64,000 nucleotides of DNA, taken from contig JACEVL010000131.1 in assembly GCA_020284085.1 (NCBI GenBank), forward strand, positions 1 through 64,000, written 5' to 3'. This document shows positions 23,095 to 33,800 of this stretch, one piece after another. A program made the position numbers and the translations under genes. Source of the stretch: Aporrectodea caliginosa. Taxonomy: Eukaryota; Annelida; Clitellata; Crassiclitellata; Lumbricidae. The first letter of the stretch is position 1. Each line of letters begins with the position of its first letter. Under the pieces are notes generated by a model. That model was given only the letters and a program-made list of their open reading frames with translations. It searched no databases and was not told where the DNA came from.

Positions 23095-23795
23095 TGTATC
23101 TAACAATTTATAAAGCGCCTCTCGCAGAATAACTATTCAGCTCAGCACTGAAACCCCGGGGCAAAAGAACCGCCTTTAAAGAGCGAGAGACCGCTGAGGA
23201 AAAACACTCGTTAATCTAGCCCTTAGTGAGGGGAAGGTAACTCCGAATGGAAGGACCCACCACAGCAAACGCCCGTTGTTGACCCAGAGCAGTCATAGTC
23301 CTAGGAACAAAAAGATCAAGCCGATCTGAAAAGCGCAAATAACGAGATAACGGCTTCCGCATATAGTTTGAGATGAATTTCAGGACACTGCCTACCTGGG
23401 AGTTAGAGACCAGAAAAAGGATCTTATACTGGATGCGCGCAGCAATAGAGAGCCAGGGCAAGACTTTAATCATATACGTGGAGATATGAGCAATGCGAGG
23501 GAGACGGGCTATGGGCCTAGCTGATGCATTTAAAACCGATTTAAGGGGAGAGACGCTGCTTTGGGAGGCCCATGCGAAGTGAGTTACAGTAGTCCAAACG
23601 GGAGCAGACAAATGCATGGACTGTGGTGGTAAAGATAGAAGGAGAGACCGATCGTCTGATGGCTCTGAGATGCCTCAGCTGAAAGAAACAGGAGCGAGCC
23701 GGAGGTTAGATATGTGCTCCTTGAACGTGAGGAAGGAGTCAAGTGTGACACCCAAGTCAAGGACCCTAGAAGAGTATGTGAATGTTTATTGCTGC
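23095..23795 (-). pseudogene. CR1/L2-like LINE 3' region, minus strand
   Basis: Degraded C-terminal part of a non-LTR retrotransposon protein. The minus strand gives SRLDYCN- and SVLNASARPIARLPRIAHIS-type sequence followed by a LPWLSIAARIQYKI equivalent of the common LHWLPxxxRIxFKI motif and QQRAFAVVGPS, then a TTTATAAA 3' end. Frame changes occur near 23600. Its upstream part is repeated after the N gap (33600-33800). Confidence 0.7.
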
Positions 23796-25250
23796 TATAC
23801 TTTTGTTACAGTTGCATCTTTACAACAGTCTATTATGTATGAACACTAATAATTTTTCATGTTTTGCACTGTTGCAGCATACTATTATACTATATTATTT
23901 TAGCAGAATCAAATTAGTAAATCCGGTTATCATTCCGCTCGCAGCCCTGTAACCGATTACTCGGAGACCTCACCCAAGACCACAGATTGAGTTGCATTGG
24001 TCTAATCAAATCGTAATATTATTAGTAGCATCGAGTGTTTAACGACGTCTTATGGATCTCAGACCTTGAATTAAATATTAATCGCATTTGCAGCGACATA
24101 CCTTGCGTACAAACAACAATTTTGACTATATACTTCTTTTGGACTAGTTAACGACTAACTGTATGGTAACAAAGACCCTTAGCGTCGCCCTCCTCCTTCT
24201 TCCAGGCTTGGGACTGGCACTGATACTGGCACAAAGCACGGAGGTGCAATGCACGAACGATTCAGTGGCGGAGGTAACTTTGCCCCTGCGTATCTTGGTC
24301 ACCGATCCTCGTCTCCGCTTGGCCAGAAGTCAGACCGGGCTGAACTCGTCTTCTCTGGCTGGCCAGATGTCAGGATCGGCTGAAGCCCCTCGCCCCGTCA
24401 AGGCGTACGCATCGGACATCCACGCCGTCGAGTGAAACTTCTGAGGCAGTTGCTCGAACGGCGCTCCGAGGGGGTTTTGACTATATACCGCCGCTTAAAA
24501 ACGATTTAAAGGTGTCTATGCAGATTGTAGTATTATTATTAGTATCCAGTATTTAACGACGTCTAATGGATCTCAAAGCGATTCTCGTTGACCTTAAAAT
24601 TACATATTGATTCCCGCATCGTTTACTTAGCTAGCGGTTTTTAAAATTATTATTTACAATGTTTAACGACATCTTATGACAACAATGGCCGTCGGCGTCT
24701 CCAACGATAATAACTGTATTTCAGTTCAGTTCATAGGAGTTTATCTTTATGGAATGAGGCAATAGAAATAGGCCGAGTTATGGCTACTCTTTCCTTATCA
24801 CCGGTTTTAAGTGTTGTTTACCGTAGGCATATAGCCGTAATTGTTTCTTAATGGTTAGCCAAGCCATTTTAATCTTAGGCCAATTGTTTTATATTGTTTT
24901 ATTATTAGTCTGCGGCAAGGAAACATTGCAATTCCACCCCTACAATGGTGGTTCATATTACACAAAATAATGGTCATGTAATATGAACCACTTTCCGTAT
25001 TTAAAAAAATCAAAAAATTTATTTGCACAGAATAAGGAATCATTCCTTCGTATCTGGTCACAACTCATGCCAAGTGATGCATGGAATAAGCAAAACTCAA
25101 TTGCCTCTGTACTATGATAGGCCTATAAGCCTAGTAAAATCATTCTTAGGGTTCCATATTACGCGCCTTTCCGCTAACGGTCGATATTGACATAGGAGGT
25201 CATCAAAGTGTTGATTAGTACAGAAACCCTTAAAATTTCAAAAATTGAAT
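23796..25250 (+). repeat. R1-type interior, A and C modules
   Basis: The CCGATTACTCGGAGACC segment, an A module (about 24035-24065) and a C module (24150-24240) occur in R1 order. The hydrophobic frame starting at 24163 is the C module read as protein and is not called a gene. 24640-25250 is AT-rich without a recognised feature. Confidence 0.45.
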
Positions 25251-25850
25251 AAGAATCTAACTCATAATTGTAATTAAAATTAAATTTATTATTCTTTTGT
25301 GATTAAAGTTGGTTTAAATTGTAATAACTAGATACAGAATTTCTTGTGCATTGTCAATGTTTATCAAGAATATTCTGCCCTTAATAAAATTAACTTACTT
25401 GTGTTGGATAGTTGCTCTGGAATTCTGTTTAATTTTCATCGAACCATTTTATCACAATATGTGTATGATAGGTATGATAGACAGTGTCAGCTGTATTACT
25501 TCATGTCGTTAAGCATTGACTATAATATTAGTGATAATATAAGGCTCAGAATGGACACCTTTAAGTGGTGTGTTACGGTCGCTATAAATATCACGTCTTC
25601 GTGCCATTTATTACTTATCACTCTGTTAATTGTGTTGTTTACTAAACTCCGCTACTGTCTTACCTGTGGTAGTGCCAGTCCCAAGCCTGGATAAAGGAGG
25701 AAGGAGACGCTAATCATCGTTGTTACGATGCAGTTTCGTTAAACTGCAACTAACCAAACCTATTGTATACTTTTGTGAATTATTGTCAACGGTCTTTGAT
25801 GTCATAAGACGACGTTAAACTTTGGAATAATAATAATTTAAAAGTGATCG
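25251..25850 (+). repeat. R4-like block with B, C and A modules
   Basis: AT-rich R4-like DNA leads to a B-type GGACACCTTTAAG (about 25555), a minus-strand C module (25670-25760) and a minus-strand A module (about 25792-25822), then a short (AAT)n. Confidence 0.45.
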
Positions 25851-26488
25851 GACGGATGAGAGCATTATTAGAACAGGTTAGGCTAGTTATTGATTATAGA
25901 AATTCAATTTATATATAAATTATTGATAAAATTCATTTATATTATTATAGTCCTATCCCGATTCATCCTGCTCCCTTTACCTCCCTGGTCTTTTCAATTC
26001 TAACACTATCCACCTTCGCCGGATCATGATTGTCTGTCTGTCTGTCGGCCCTTCGCATCTTGACCTGAAACCGACTTTTACTCCCCCCGCCACCCGGATA
26101 TCTATGATGATTTGACTGAGCGTCTTTCAATAAGCTGGTTGCCGCGACTTCGCTTTTTGGGTGGTGTAGAGATTACGATTACGATTAATTTATCGATACG
26201 TAACAACATTGTCATGTATCAAAAGGCCGTTTACCTTTCGCTTTGTCTGTCGCAAGTAGCGATTATTATTATTATAAACACAGTTTAACGTCGTCTTATG
26301 ACATCAAAGGCCGTTGACGACAATGCAGAAAACATATACAATACAATCATAACCAGAAACTTATAGCATCCGAACGACACCATTAAAGGTGTCAAACGGA
26401 GCTTTACAATTTCACTAATATCAATATTGTTGTAACATAAAGTAGTTCATCTCATACTATCTATGATTATTATGTACTGACAAAGTTC
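25851..26488. repeat. Dispersed repeat with A module 26283-26322
   Basis: The 25850-26170 block recurs at 37230-37580. The A module at 26283-26322 has a perfect stem (GTCGTC 26290-26295, GACGAC 26316-26321). Confidence 0.5.
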
Positions 26489-26715
26489 ATTAACTAACAA
26501 AGCATACATGTATTATAATTGATTAAGGTATTCTTTTAAACTGTTCATGTATCTTACAAAACACTATAATAAAAATGTTCATTAACCAAAGAAGTATACA
26601 TGTATTATAATTGTTTAAAGTAGGCCTATTCTTTTAAACTGTTCATGTATCAACATACATAATAAAAATTCCATTAACCAACAAAGCATATTATAATTGT
26701 TAAAAGTAAAGTTTT
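26489..26715 (+). repeat. About 92-bp tandem repeat, 2.5 units
   Basis: Units start ATTAACYAACAAAGCATA and contain TTCTTTTAAACTGTTCATGT. Two full units and a partial third are present. The counterpart in copy 2 is at about 36507-36725. Confidence 0.7.
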
Positions 26716-26939
26716 ACATTGCAACACAGTATATAATTGCATAATAACAATGTATTAGTAAAAGACCAATCAAATATTTACAGATTTGAGTAAGATACAA
26801 AAACCATTCACATAAAGAAACCTAAAATATCCATTTACAAAACTTTACCTTTATTAATTATCTTAACTAACCTATACACTTCATTCTGAAATAAATTTAC
26901 TGTCAAAAGGGTTTTAATAGAAATTTCATGTTTATACAA

Positions 26940-27890
26940 TTAGCGATTGAACGAAAATTTCATTCATATAACGTCGGTTGAAAGCTGTTTAAAGGTGTCT
27001 AATCCAATGATTTTCAACGTTCTGGTGCTGCGGATCGTAATGTCCAAGTTTTCTATTATGAGATTCTTCTTCTTTTACGTCTGGTTCTCTACTCTGAAGA
27101 AGGTTCAAATGTCCGATAACACTTTTTGAGTGGCGCAAAGAAATTTCGAAAGATTTACGTTTACATCCATCCTCATCCAGTCCAGCAGCACCTGCCTACA
27201 TTTCCCCCATTACCTCCACTGTGCCCTAAAAATGACCTTCTCCTCTCGGGATATTATGACCAATCCTTTTTAGATCTTTCGCTAGCCCTTAATATAGCTC
27301 AATTCATAGACCACTCTTCCCCAACCCTCCTCGTTTGTTATGTGCTACATCCAAATAATCCTGCTCCCTTTCCATCTTCCGTCAAATCCAGATTTCGAAG
27401 GCTTCCAATCTTTCGATGTCTCATGTTTGTCTGTCTGTCATCATAATTCGGATCTTGACCTGAAACGAGTTTTACTCCCCCGCCACCCAGCTGTCGATAT
27501 TGTTTTGACTGAGAGCGCCTTTCAATAAGCTGGTTGCCGCGACTTCGCTTTTTGTTGAGGTAGAAATTTCCAGATTACGATTACAATTAATTTACCGATA
27601 CGTAACAACATTTTCAGGTATAAAAAAAGCCGTTAGCGTCGATAGAAAAATGTTTTCAAATTTTTTTGGGTCGTAGATTGCGTCTGAACGAAAATTTCGT
27701 TCAGCTGTAACGTCGGTTGAAAGCTGTTTAAAGGTGTCTAATCCAAAAAAATCCAACGTTCTGGTGCTGCGGATCGTCAATGTCTAAGTTTTCTATTATG
27801 AGATTCTTCTTCTTTTACGTCTGGTTCTCTACTCTGAAGGAGGTTCAAATGTCCGATAACACTTTTTGAGTGGCGAAATTTCGAAAGATT
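26940..27890 (+). repeat. Direct repeats about 750 bp apart, each starting with a B module
   Basis: A B module followed by TCTGGTGCTGCGGATCG, TTCTATTATGAGATTCTTC and GGTTCAAATGTCCGATAAC occurs at about 26940-27135 and again at about 27680-27880. The same pair exists in copy 2 (36957-37150, 37690-37895). The frames at 26947-27446 have no recognisable protein features. Confidence 0.6.
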
Positions 27891-28227
27891 TACGTATTAC
27901 ATCCATCCTCATCCAGTCCAGCAGCATCTGCTGCGTCTTCCTCTTGTCCCCATTACCTCCACTCTTCTCAATGACGGTCTCCTCTCGGGATATGACCGTT
28001 CCTTTTTCTCTTTCGCTCCCTTAATATAGCTATCATAGACCGCTCTTCCCCAGTTACTCTCCTCATTTGTTATGTCATTCATCCAAATAATTTTTTAATC
28101 TTCCGTCAAATCCAGATTTCGAAGGAAACTAATTGTTTCATGTCTCAATAGCAGTGGTCCATCATCATAATTATATAAAATAATAATAGCTAATAATAAT
28201 AATAATAATAATAATAATTCTAATAAT
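27891..28227. other. Pyrimidine-rich connecting DNA and (AAT)n
   Basis: Matches 37905-38195 of copy 2. A short (AAT)n tract is at about 28190-28218. Confidence 0.35.
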
Positions 28228-28600
28228 ATTAATTACAAAATTTTACTAATACTAATTCCAATTCTAATAAACGCCTGACACCTTGAACTACCATTGTACA
28301 TTTACAAATTACCCCAAATGATTTTCCATTTCTCACAACTCTCACGTAGCATGAAGGACTAACAGAACAGACAGTCTTTCCGCAATACAACCGGCGCTTG
28401 TAGCATTCTATAAAGCTACTCGAACTCGGTACCTCTCGCAGATGGCGCCAGATGATATGCAACGCGCCACCCGGCGTCATTGAACTAACTAAGCGATGTT
28501 CAGAGAGACTTATATAACAGTAGAAATTGTAAAAAATGCTTCCTAAATATGACAATGACTGTTTGAGAAAATTAAGCCCCGAACAACAAGATATCATGTT
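28228..28600 (-). mobile_element. Mosaic of SINE and piggyBac-type end
   Basis: Short alternating patches match two different places in copy 2: the SINE at 38198-38485 (AAACGCCTGACA, TACATTTACA, CTAACAGAACAGACAG to CGCGCCACCCGGCGTC) and the piggyBac-type element at 39199-39917 (GAACTACCATTG, AATTACCCCAAATGATTT, GAGAAAATTAAGCCCC). Interleaving of patches this short is unlikely to be biological. Confidence 0.5.
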
Positions 28601-29286
28601 TATCATCTGGATATTTTACACTGCGAGACAAGAAGATCACGAAAGAGAGCAAAACTAATGAGAACGTGTGGTTTTTGGCACTTGCTTGGTTCAGGTAGAA
28701 ACGTTATCTGTGACAACATCTTGACCAGACTTGGTCTGGTGCAAAAGTTGTCTCAAGAACAGATGACTACTGTTAGGCACCATTCATACTCGCTTTATAA
28801 AGTATATATATGGTATATATATATAATATGCCTTTCTATAAATATATATATATCTATTCGTGGCCTTGTGCACTGGGAGTGCATCTGAACGGTACACTCT
28901 ATCTCTAGTAGACTACTAGAGGCGCTTTATAAATGTTTGAATACAATACAATATACAATACAATAAAGAACGCTAAGAAATTTCAACCTGAGTTATGATG
29001 CCAAGGGTCGTGAAAATGTGCCCAATTTGCAGTTGGAGACAACTCTACGCTTGTTTTCATACTGCTCGAAAACCGCTAAAGTGGTTTATGTTTTGTATTG
29101 CGTTATTTCAGGACACAGAATAATAGGACAGGGCAGGTTTTAAGAACGATTTGAAGCCATCACAACGTTATAGGACACAATATTTAAAAAAATTACTTTT
29201 ATTCATGCATCACAATGATAAATGGTATGGGGTCATTTTGACCCCACTTGTAGTCAGTGGGTGCAAAAAAGCTGGTTGTTCTAGGG
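28601..29286. mobile_element. piggyBac-type element remnant with LINE tail insertion
   Basis: The right end is GCTGGTTGTTCTAGGG at 29271-29286, followed by TTAA (29287-29290), the target of piggyBac elements. Just inside is a GGTCATTTTGACCCC palindrome. A LINE 3' end (GAGGCGCTTTATAAATG plus an AATACAAT tail) is inserted at about 28890-28970 and is absent from copy 2. No transposase core domain was recognised. Confidence 0.5.
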
Positions 29287-29290
29287 TTAA

Positions 29291-29836
29291 AGAATGTCTA
29301 ATTCTAATTAAAATCTCATAATTTGCTTCCTCATTATGCTTAGCTTCTAGTATCAAAAATAATATGATATGTCTCAGAGTTTTCCAGTTATATCTGAAAC
29401 ATCAGGTTGTTTCTACAACATGAAAATCAATGGAGTGGATTGTGATGACTGCTAGTGTAGCAACATATGAACGATGCTGTACCATAACGAAGGTGATAAA
29501 CGTGGCCCTCCGTCGTTGTCCAGGCTTTGGACTTGCACCACTCGATAGCAACAATTAAATTAATTTCAACGATTGTAGTAATAGTTTCAAGTAATTTAAC
29601 GACATCTGGTGGCTGCCATGTTCCTCATATCGACCGCTTCTAGACGCAAAGCAACCGGCATGAAGAGAATCCACCAGCTTTAACCACATATGTTTTTAAC
29701 CGTTAGCTTAGCAACATAAAAACATAAACGATGCTGAGCTATAACGAAAATGATAAACGTCGTCGCCCTCCTTCGTTGTCCAGGCTTTGGACTTGCACCA
29801 CCCGATAGTAACAATTAAATTAATTTCGACGATTAT
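29291..29836 (+). repeat. Two C modules
   Basis: C modules lie at about 29467-29540 and 29725-29805, with an ACGACATCTGGTGGCTGCC module between. Copy 2 has only one of the two. Confidence 0.5.
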
Positions 29837-30432
29837 CTATCTATCTATCTATCTATCTATGAGATTTATATAGCGCCCCTTCAAGGTTACTACTCAGAAG
29901 CCGCTCCCGACCCAGGCCCGGTCAAAAAGGAAGGTCTTAAGTAATTTATAAAAAGAAAAGAGAAGTCTCGTGGAAGAGAACGCAGGTCAGAGGGGAGACC
30001 ATTCCAAAGAGAAGGACCCACTATCGAGAATGCCCGACGCTGTCTGGTGGCAGAGCGAGCATGTGGTACCATAAAGTCACCTCTAGAAGCCGAGCGCAGA
30101 GATCGGCGACCAGAGCAGACCGAAGTCAATGTGAAGAGCTCCTGGAGATAGGTAGGTGCTCTACCCAGAACACATTGCCAGACAATAGATGAGACTCTAT
30201 AATTGATGCGCTTCTGGACCGGGAGCCAAAATAGGATATGAGCATAAAGGCAGAGATGTGGCCAAACTTAGGTACACCACTGATTAAGCGAGCAGCCGCC
30301 CGAAACACGCCTTCCAATGGATGGAAGCGGATCTGTGGTAGTCCACAGTAGAGCGAAGAGCAGTAGTCCAAACGATTAAGAATAAAGGCGTGGACCAGAG
30401 TGGAGGCAGAGGAAGAAGCACAGAGAGCGAGT
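29837..30432 (-). mobile_element. CR1/L2-like LINE 3' end, absent from copy 2
   Basis: On the minus strand the fragment encodes HAFILNRLDYCSSLYCGLPQ, RAAARLISGVPKFGHISAF and, after frame changes, RRAFSIVGPSLWNGLPSDLR, typical of the C-terminal end of CR1/L2-like LINE proteins. It ends GGGGCGCTATATAAATCTC and a (TAGA)n tail. The flanks read GACGATTAT before and GACAATTAT after, a probable 9-bp target-site duplication. Copy 2 carries the uninterrupted site at about 40219-40232. Confidence 0.8.
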
Positions 30433-30933
30433 GACAATTATAGTAGTAGTTTCAAGTATTTAACGACATCTGGTGGCTGTCAGAACCGTTATCCTCGACC
30501 TAACTTTCCCCCATAGACCCATTTAATGATTGGGTGAATCCAAACTTTAGCATCTCAAGGCAACAAACGGGTTGACGTCGACAGAAATTATATATTGGAA
30601 TAATACAGTGTTTTCTTGTCTGATGGTTTGTTATTTTGCTGTTTAACGACGCTGTGTCACAACAAAGACTGACTCCCGGGTCGCCCTCCTCACTTTATAC
30701 CGCCTTCGGACCGGCACAAATAGTGTTGTGAGGAGACGTTGGCCTATTATGTTGGCAAGATGCCACTGAATCAGGTGCGAGCAGATACATTTAGTTACAG
30801 ACTGCAAATTTCCTCTTTTTGCTACGATCTCCTTAGACACCTTTAAAATACTTTTCACGCAGGTATATCACGTCCAATTTAAACATAGTGTTGCTAATAT
30901 ATTTTTACATTTTAAGCATACTGTTGCTATTAA
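30433..30933. repeat. A-type and C modules, B module
   Basis: An A-type module (about 30535-30610), C module (about 30640-30725) and B module (AGACACCTTTAAAATAC, about 30835-30875). Confidence 0.45.
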
Positions 30934-31013
30934 GAGCTGTAATATGCCAAAAATAATCTTTGCCGGCGGCAACGGCCTATGTTGTCATAAACGCTGCCGT
31001 TAAACTGTGGATC
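30934..31013 (-). mobile_element. A2 hairpin unit with 17-bp direct repeats
   Basis: An 80-bp unit runs GAGCTGTAATATGCC to AAACTGTGGATC, flanked by CATACTGTTGCTATTAA (30917-30933) and CATACTGTTGCTTATTGA (31014-31031). The local sequence already contained a short tandem of this flank, so the duplication may be partly older. Same locus as 40720-40800. Confidence 0.55.
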
Positions 31014-31090
31014 CATACTGTTGCTTATTGAATTATCGGGTTGAGCCGTCCACTGATTAAAGTTTCATTTTATTAATAAAATTATATTAA

Positions 31091-31159
31091 CCCGTTAACG
31101 GCCAAACTTTCCCCAGAAAATCGTTTGATATCATTTTGTTCCCAATGGTAGTTCCAGGG
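31091..31159. mobile_element. piggyBac-type end between TTAA sites
   Basis: A 69-bp stretch lies between TTAA at 31087-31090 and 31160-31163. It starts CCCGTTAACGG and its right terminus (AATGGTAGTTCCAGGG) is the reverse complement of the left end of the element at 39199. It may be a solo end, not a complete element. The same 69 bp occur at 40876-40944. Confidence 0.4.
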
Positions 31160-31163
31160 TTAA

Positions 31164-31680
31164 TATGAACGTGTCCGGTATAGAGATGGAAAGTGAGAGG
31201 TTAGAATAAGGGTCTTGAGAGGGTGAGTGCTCGCAGTTGAAGCCAACAAGACCGGAAGCGCCAGCGAATTCGCTCTCCGTATGCCCAGACCACCCATTTT
31301 GATGGGTAGTGACGCCTGTGTCCATTGTAGATCCTTGTTTAGAGATATGTTCAGGATCTTTTCCAACCCGTGGCGTAGTGTCACGTCGTAGGTTTCCAAC
31401 TCGGGGTGTTTGTCACAGGGATGGCATCGGAGGTGAACTCCTCAGAATTAAAAGGTCATCCTGCCTGGCTATGATGGTTAATTTGCTCAGGCTCTCCTCT
31501 AGTTCTCTGGTTCGGGTTTTCAGACATTGTTGCAGCGCTTTTTCCGATGAAAGTGGGTGCCGAGCAGTTGGGCTTCTTCCACGTCGATTATTATTATTAT
31601 ATTTATTATTATTTTTTTTTTTCTTCTTTTCATTATTATTTTTTGCACCGAGGTAAACATGATTGCTCAGGGACTTCAAG
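31164..31680 (-). pseudogene. LINE polyprotein fragment (GGLGIRR type)
   Basis: The minus strand encodes LSSEKALQQCLKTRTRELEE (about 31540), then in another frame TYDVTLRHGLEKILNISLN and WTQASLPIKMGGLGIRRAN. From family knowledge this block lies after the RT core in one class of metazoan LINEs. At least two frame changes and an (ATT)n-type insertion break it. The copy-2 equivalent is 40945-41453. Confidence 0.6.
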
Positions 31681-32299
31681 ATTAATTATTAGATTGTTAA
31701 AACGGTTATTATTATTATTATTATTATTGTGAAAAAGTAAAGATAATCTAACGTTATGCTTACACACCTTTTCAGGGAATCATTCGAAAGCTATAAGTTT
31801 TCAGTTTCTTAGCTGTATAAGTTCTTCGACATATTTCATATCTCGCTTTCTTTGCATGGTATGCAACTCCGCTATAACCCTGTCAGTAGATAGTGCCAGT
31901 CTCAATTCAGAATAAAGGTGGAGAACGAATCATCTTTGTTATGGCACAGTGTCATTAAACAGCAACTAGCCAAAACATTGTGTACATTAATTTTCTGAAT
32001 TGTCGTCAACGGCTTCAGGGGCAGCGTATATGAGATGATCGTAAGACGGTCGTAAGTGCTAGTCCGGACTAGATTTGTCTCTAAGCGTCTAGTCTTTTTC
32101 ATATTCATAAATTCTGTCTGGCATTTCGAGGAACTCTGGTGATACCAGCCTAATACATTCTAATCTGTGGAAAACAACCACTCAAAAGAACAATGACAAA
32201 GAATACTTTCATTTCTGCTGAAGTGCAGTTTACGCTTTTCCCTATTTCCTTTACACTGTGCATGTTGGTACTCTCAGGAAAGGTGTCGTAAATATAACA
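31681..32299. repeat. (ATT)n, B, C and A-type modules
   Basis: (ATT)n at about 31702-31727, a B module (CACACCTTTTCAGGG to GCTATAAGTTTTCAG) at about 31758-31805, and a minus-strand C module at about 31885-31970. The rest is unassigned. Confidence 0.4.
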
Positions 32300-32372
32300 C
32301 AATAATAATATCTTTTCTTTAATGAAGCGCCTGACAAACGCACTGCGCTGTACATTTACATGTTAAGCAATT
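32300..32372 (-). mobile_element. 3' end of the 52.1-kb SINE family
   Basis: TATCTTTTCTTTAATGAAGC, CGCCTGACAAACGCACTGCG and TACATTTACATGTTA match the 3' part of the SINEs at 44519, 38198 and 52105 (reverse orientation). Only the 3' end is present. Confidence 0.6.
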
Positions 32373-32639
32373 GAAACAAATCACTCGTCCTCTCCTTTGC
32401 AGAAACGACTCTGAATTCTTTGCACTTATTCCAGGTCACTTGATTTACACCTACTTCAGTTCCTTTCATGTCTTTACTTCCCCTCTTCCTTGTCTGTGCC
32501 AGGGGAACATCATCATCATCACTATCGGCATCTTCGTCAGACTGCGATGACTCATCGAACAGTACACATGCCGCATCGTCTGCAGCAGTTGTATCTTTGT
32601 CGTCACTTGCCTCAACGTCAGATCCCGCATCCAGGCCCT
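32356..32639 (-). pseudogene. Acidic ORF fragment, possibly piggyBac transposase N-terminus
   Basis: An ATG-less minus-strand frame, open for about 94 codons between TAG (32640-32642) and TAA (32356-32358), encodes a strongly acidic stretch (SDVEASDDKDTTAADDA, SQSDEDADSDDDDVPLAQ) followed by a basic turn (TRKRGSKDMKG) and VTWNKCKEFRVV. piggyBac-type transposases often begin with such an acidic region, and piggyBac-type ends occur nearby. No catalytic domain is visible, so this is tentative. Its last residues overlap the SINE. Copy 2: about 42140-42415. Confidence 0.35.
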
Positions 32640-32749
32640 ATTGCAACCAAAGGTGCTTCAACCGCATCCAGACGACCTTAAACAAATATATAACAAACGA
32701 TCATAAAATCTAGCAAATCATCGTAACTGAAACCCACCGGGCAAATAAA

Positions 32750-32830
32750 AAGTAAGTATAGTTCTTTTTATTAAACCAATTGCATATCCGAACCACTTTG
32801 GTGTACATACATTAATATAGAGTATAACAT
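32750..32830 (-). mobile_element. 3' end of RTE-like LINE
   Basis: On the minus strand TACACCAAAGTGGTTCGG leads to AAAAAGAACTATACTTAC, matching the end at 15832-15905. Confidence 0.5.
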
Positions 32831-33210
32831 TCTATTATAAACGATCTGCGTGGGTGAGATTGTCCGCTTGTGGAATAAACGGTCATGTAATCTCGGGCGC
32901 AGGGGAGTATGAGAGAGCGGCTTTGGGAGGGGAGTAAATGTACTTAAATGTATATATTCAGTTCACACGATAGATTTACATAACCAACTAAGAAATATTC
33001 ACAAATCGGAAAATTCTTACCTTTTTCTTTCTAGCAAACTTTTTAAACCCGAGCATCAACAATAGTCTGTTTCGCTGTTCTCGCCCTGAGATGCATGCCA
33101 AACAATTGATCATTTAAATGCACTTCAGGTCTCAGCTTAGTAAGTTGTGGCATATGTTTTATGTGACTCAGACCGGTTGTGCATTATAATGCACATTTGG
33201 TCTCAGGAGG
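32831..33210. other. Unassigned DNA up to the gap
   Basis: No module or coding signal was recognised. It matches 42600-42980 almost base for base. Confidence 0.4.
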
Positions 33211-33599
33211 NNNNNNNNNNNNNNNNNNNNNNNNNNNNNNNNNNNNNNNNNNNNNNNNNNNNNNNNNNNNNNNNNNNNNNNNNNNNNNNNNNNNNNNNNN
33301 NNNNNNNNNNNNNNNNNNNNNNNNNNNNNNNNNNNNNNNNNNNNNNNNNNNNNNNNNNNNNNNNNNNNNNNNNNNNNNNNNNNNNNNNNNNNNNNNNNNN
33401 NNNNNNNNNNNNNNNNNNNNNNNNNNNNNNNNNNNNNNNNNNNNNNNNNNNNNNNNNNNNNNNNNNNNNNNNNNNNNNNNNNNNNNNNNNNNNNNNNNNN
33501 NNNNNNNNNNNNNNNNNNNNNNNNNNNNNNNNNNNNNNNNNNNNNNNNNNNNNNNNNNNNNNNNNNNNNNNNNNNNNNNNNNNNNNNNNNNNNNNNNNN
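33211..33599. other. Assembly gap (389 N)
   Basis: A run of undetermined bases. Apparent frames crossing it are meaningless. Both ends abut the duplicated block. Confidence 1.
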
Positions 33600-33800
33600 A
33601 GTTGCAGTAGTCCAAACGGGAGCAGACAAATGCTTGGACTTTGATGGTAAAGACAGAGGAGAGACCGATCGTCTGATGGCTCTGGGACGCCTCAGCTGAA
33701 AGAAACAGGAGCGAGCCGGAGGTTAGATATGTGCTCCTTGAACGTGAGGAAGGAGTCAAGTGTGACACCCAAGTCAAGGACCCTAGAAGAGTATGTGAAT
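33600..33800 (-). pseudogene. CR1/L2-like LINE fragment beside the gap
   Basis: The minus strand encodes a peptide with VQAFVCSRLDYCN just before the gap, equivalent to 23582-23785. The 3' part lies in the gap or is missing. Confidence 0.6.

Larger units (their letters stand above)
23582..33210 (+). other. Copy 1 of a roughly 9.5-kb duplicated block
   Basis: From 23582 the sequence matches 33600 onward at an offset of about 10,018 and stays collinear, with local indels, until the N run at 33211. Offsets change stepwise (10,016 at 27 kb, about 10,630 at 29 kb, about 9,776 at 31-33 kb), reflecting insertions in one copy or the other. The match ends exactly where the gap begins. See the findings for why I think this is an assembly duplication. 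Confidence 0.9.

Noticed and set aside
24163..24435. Hydrophobic signal-peptide-like ORF (also at 34182-34577)
   Set aside because: The leader MVTKTLSVALLLLPGLGLAL is simply module C in one frame. Module C copies vary without codon-level conservation, and the two duplicated versions differ by a frame-changing indel.
32468..32713. Plus-strand Ser-rich and His-rich ORFs (also 42244-42489)
   Set aside because: Antisense of the acidic remnant on the minus strand; GAT/GAC codons read backward give Ser and His runs.
33147..33777. ORFs spanning 33211-33599
   Set aside because: They consist of undetermined residues over an N gap.
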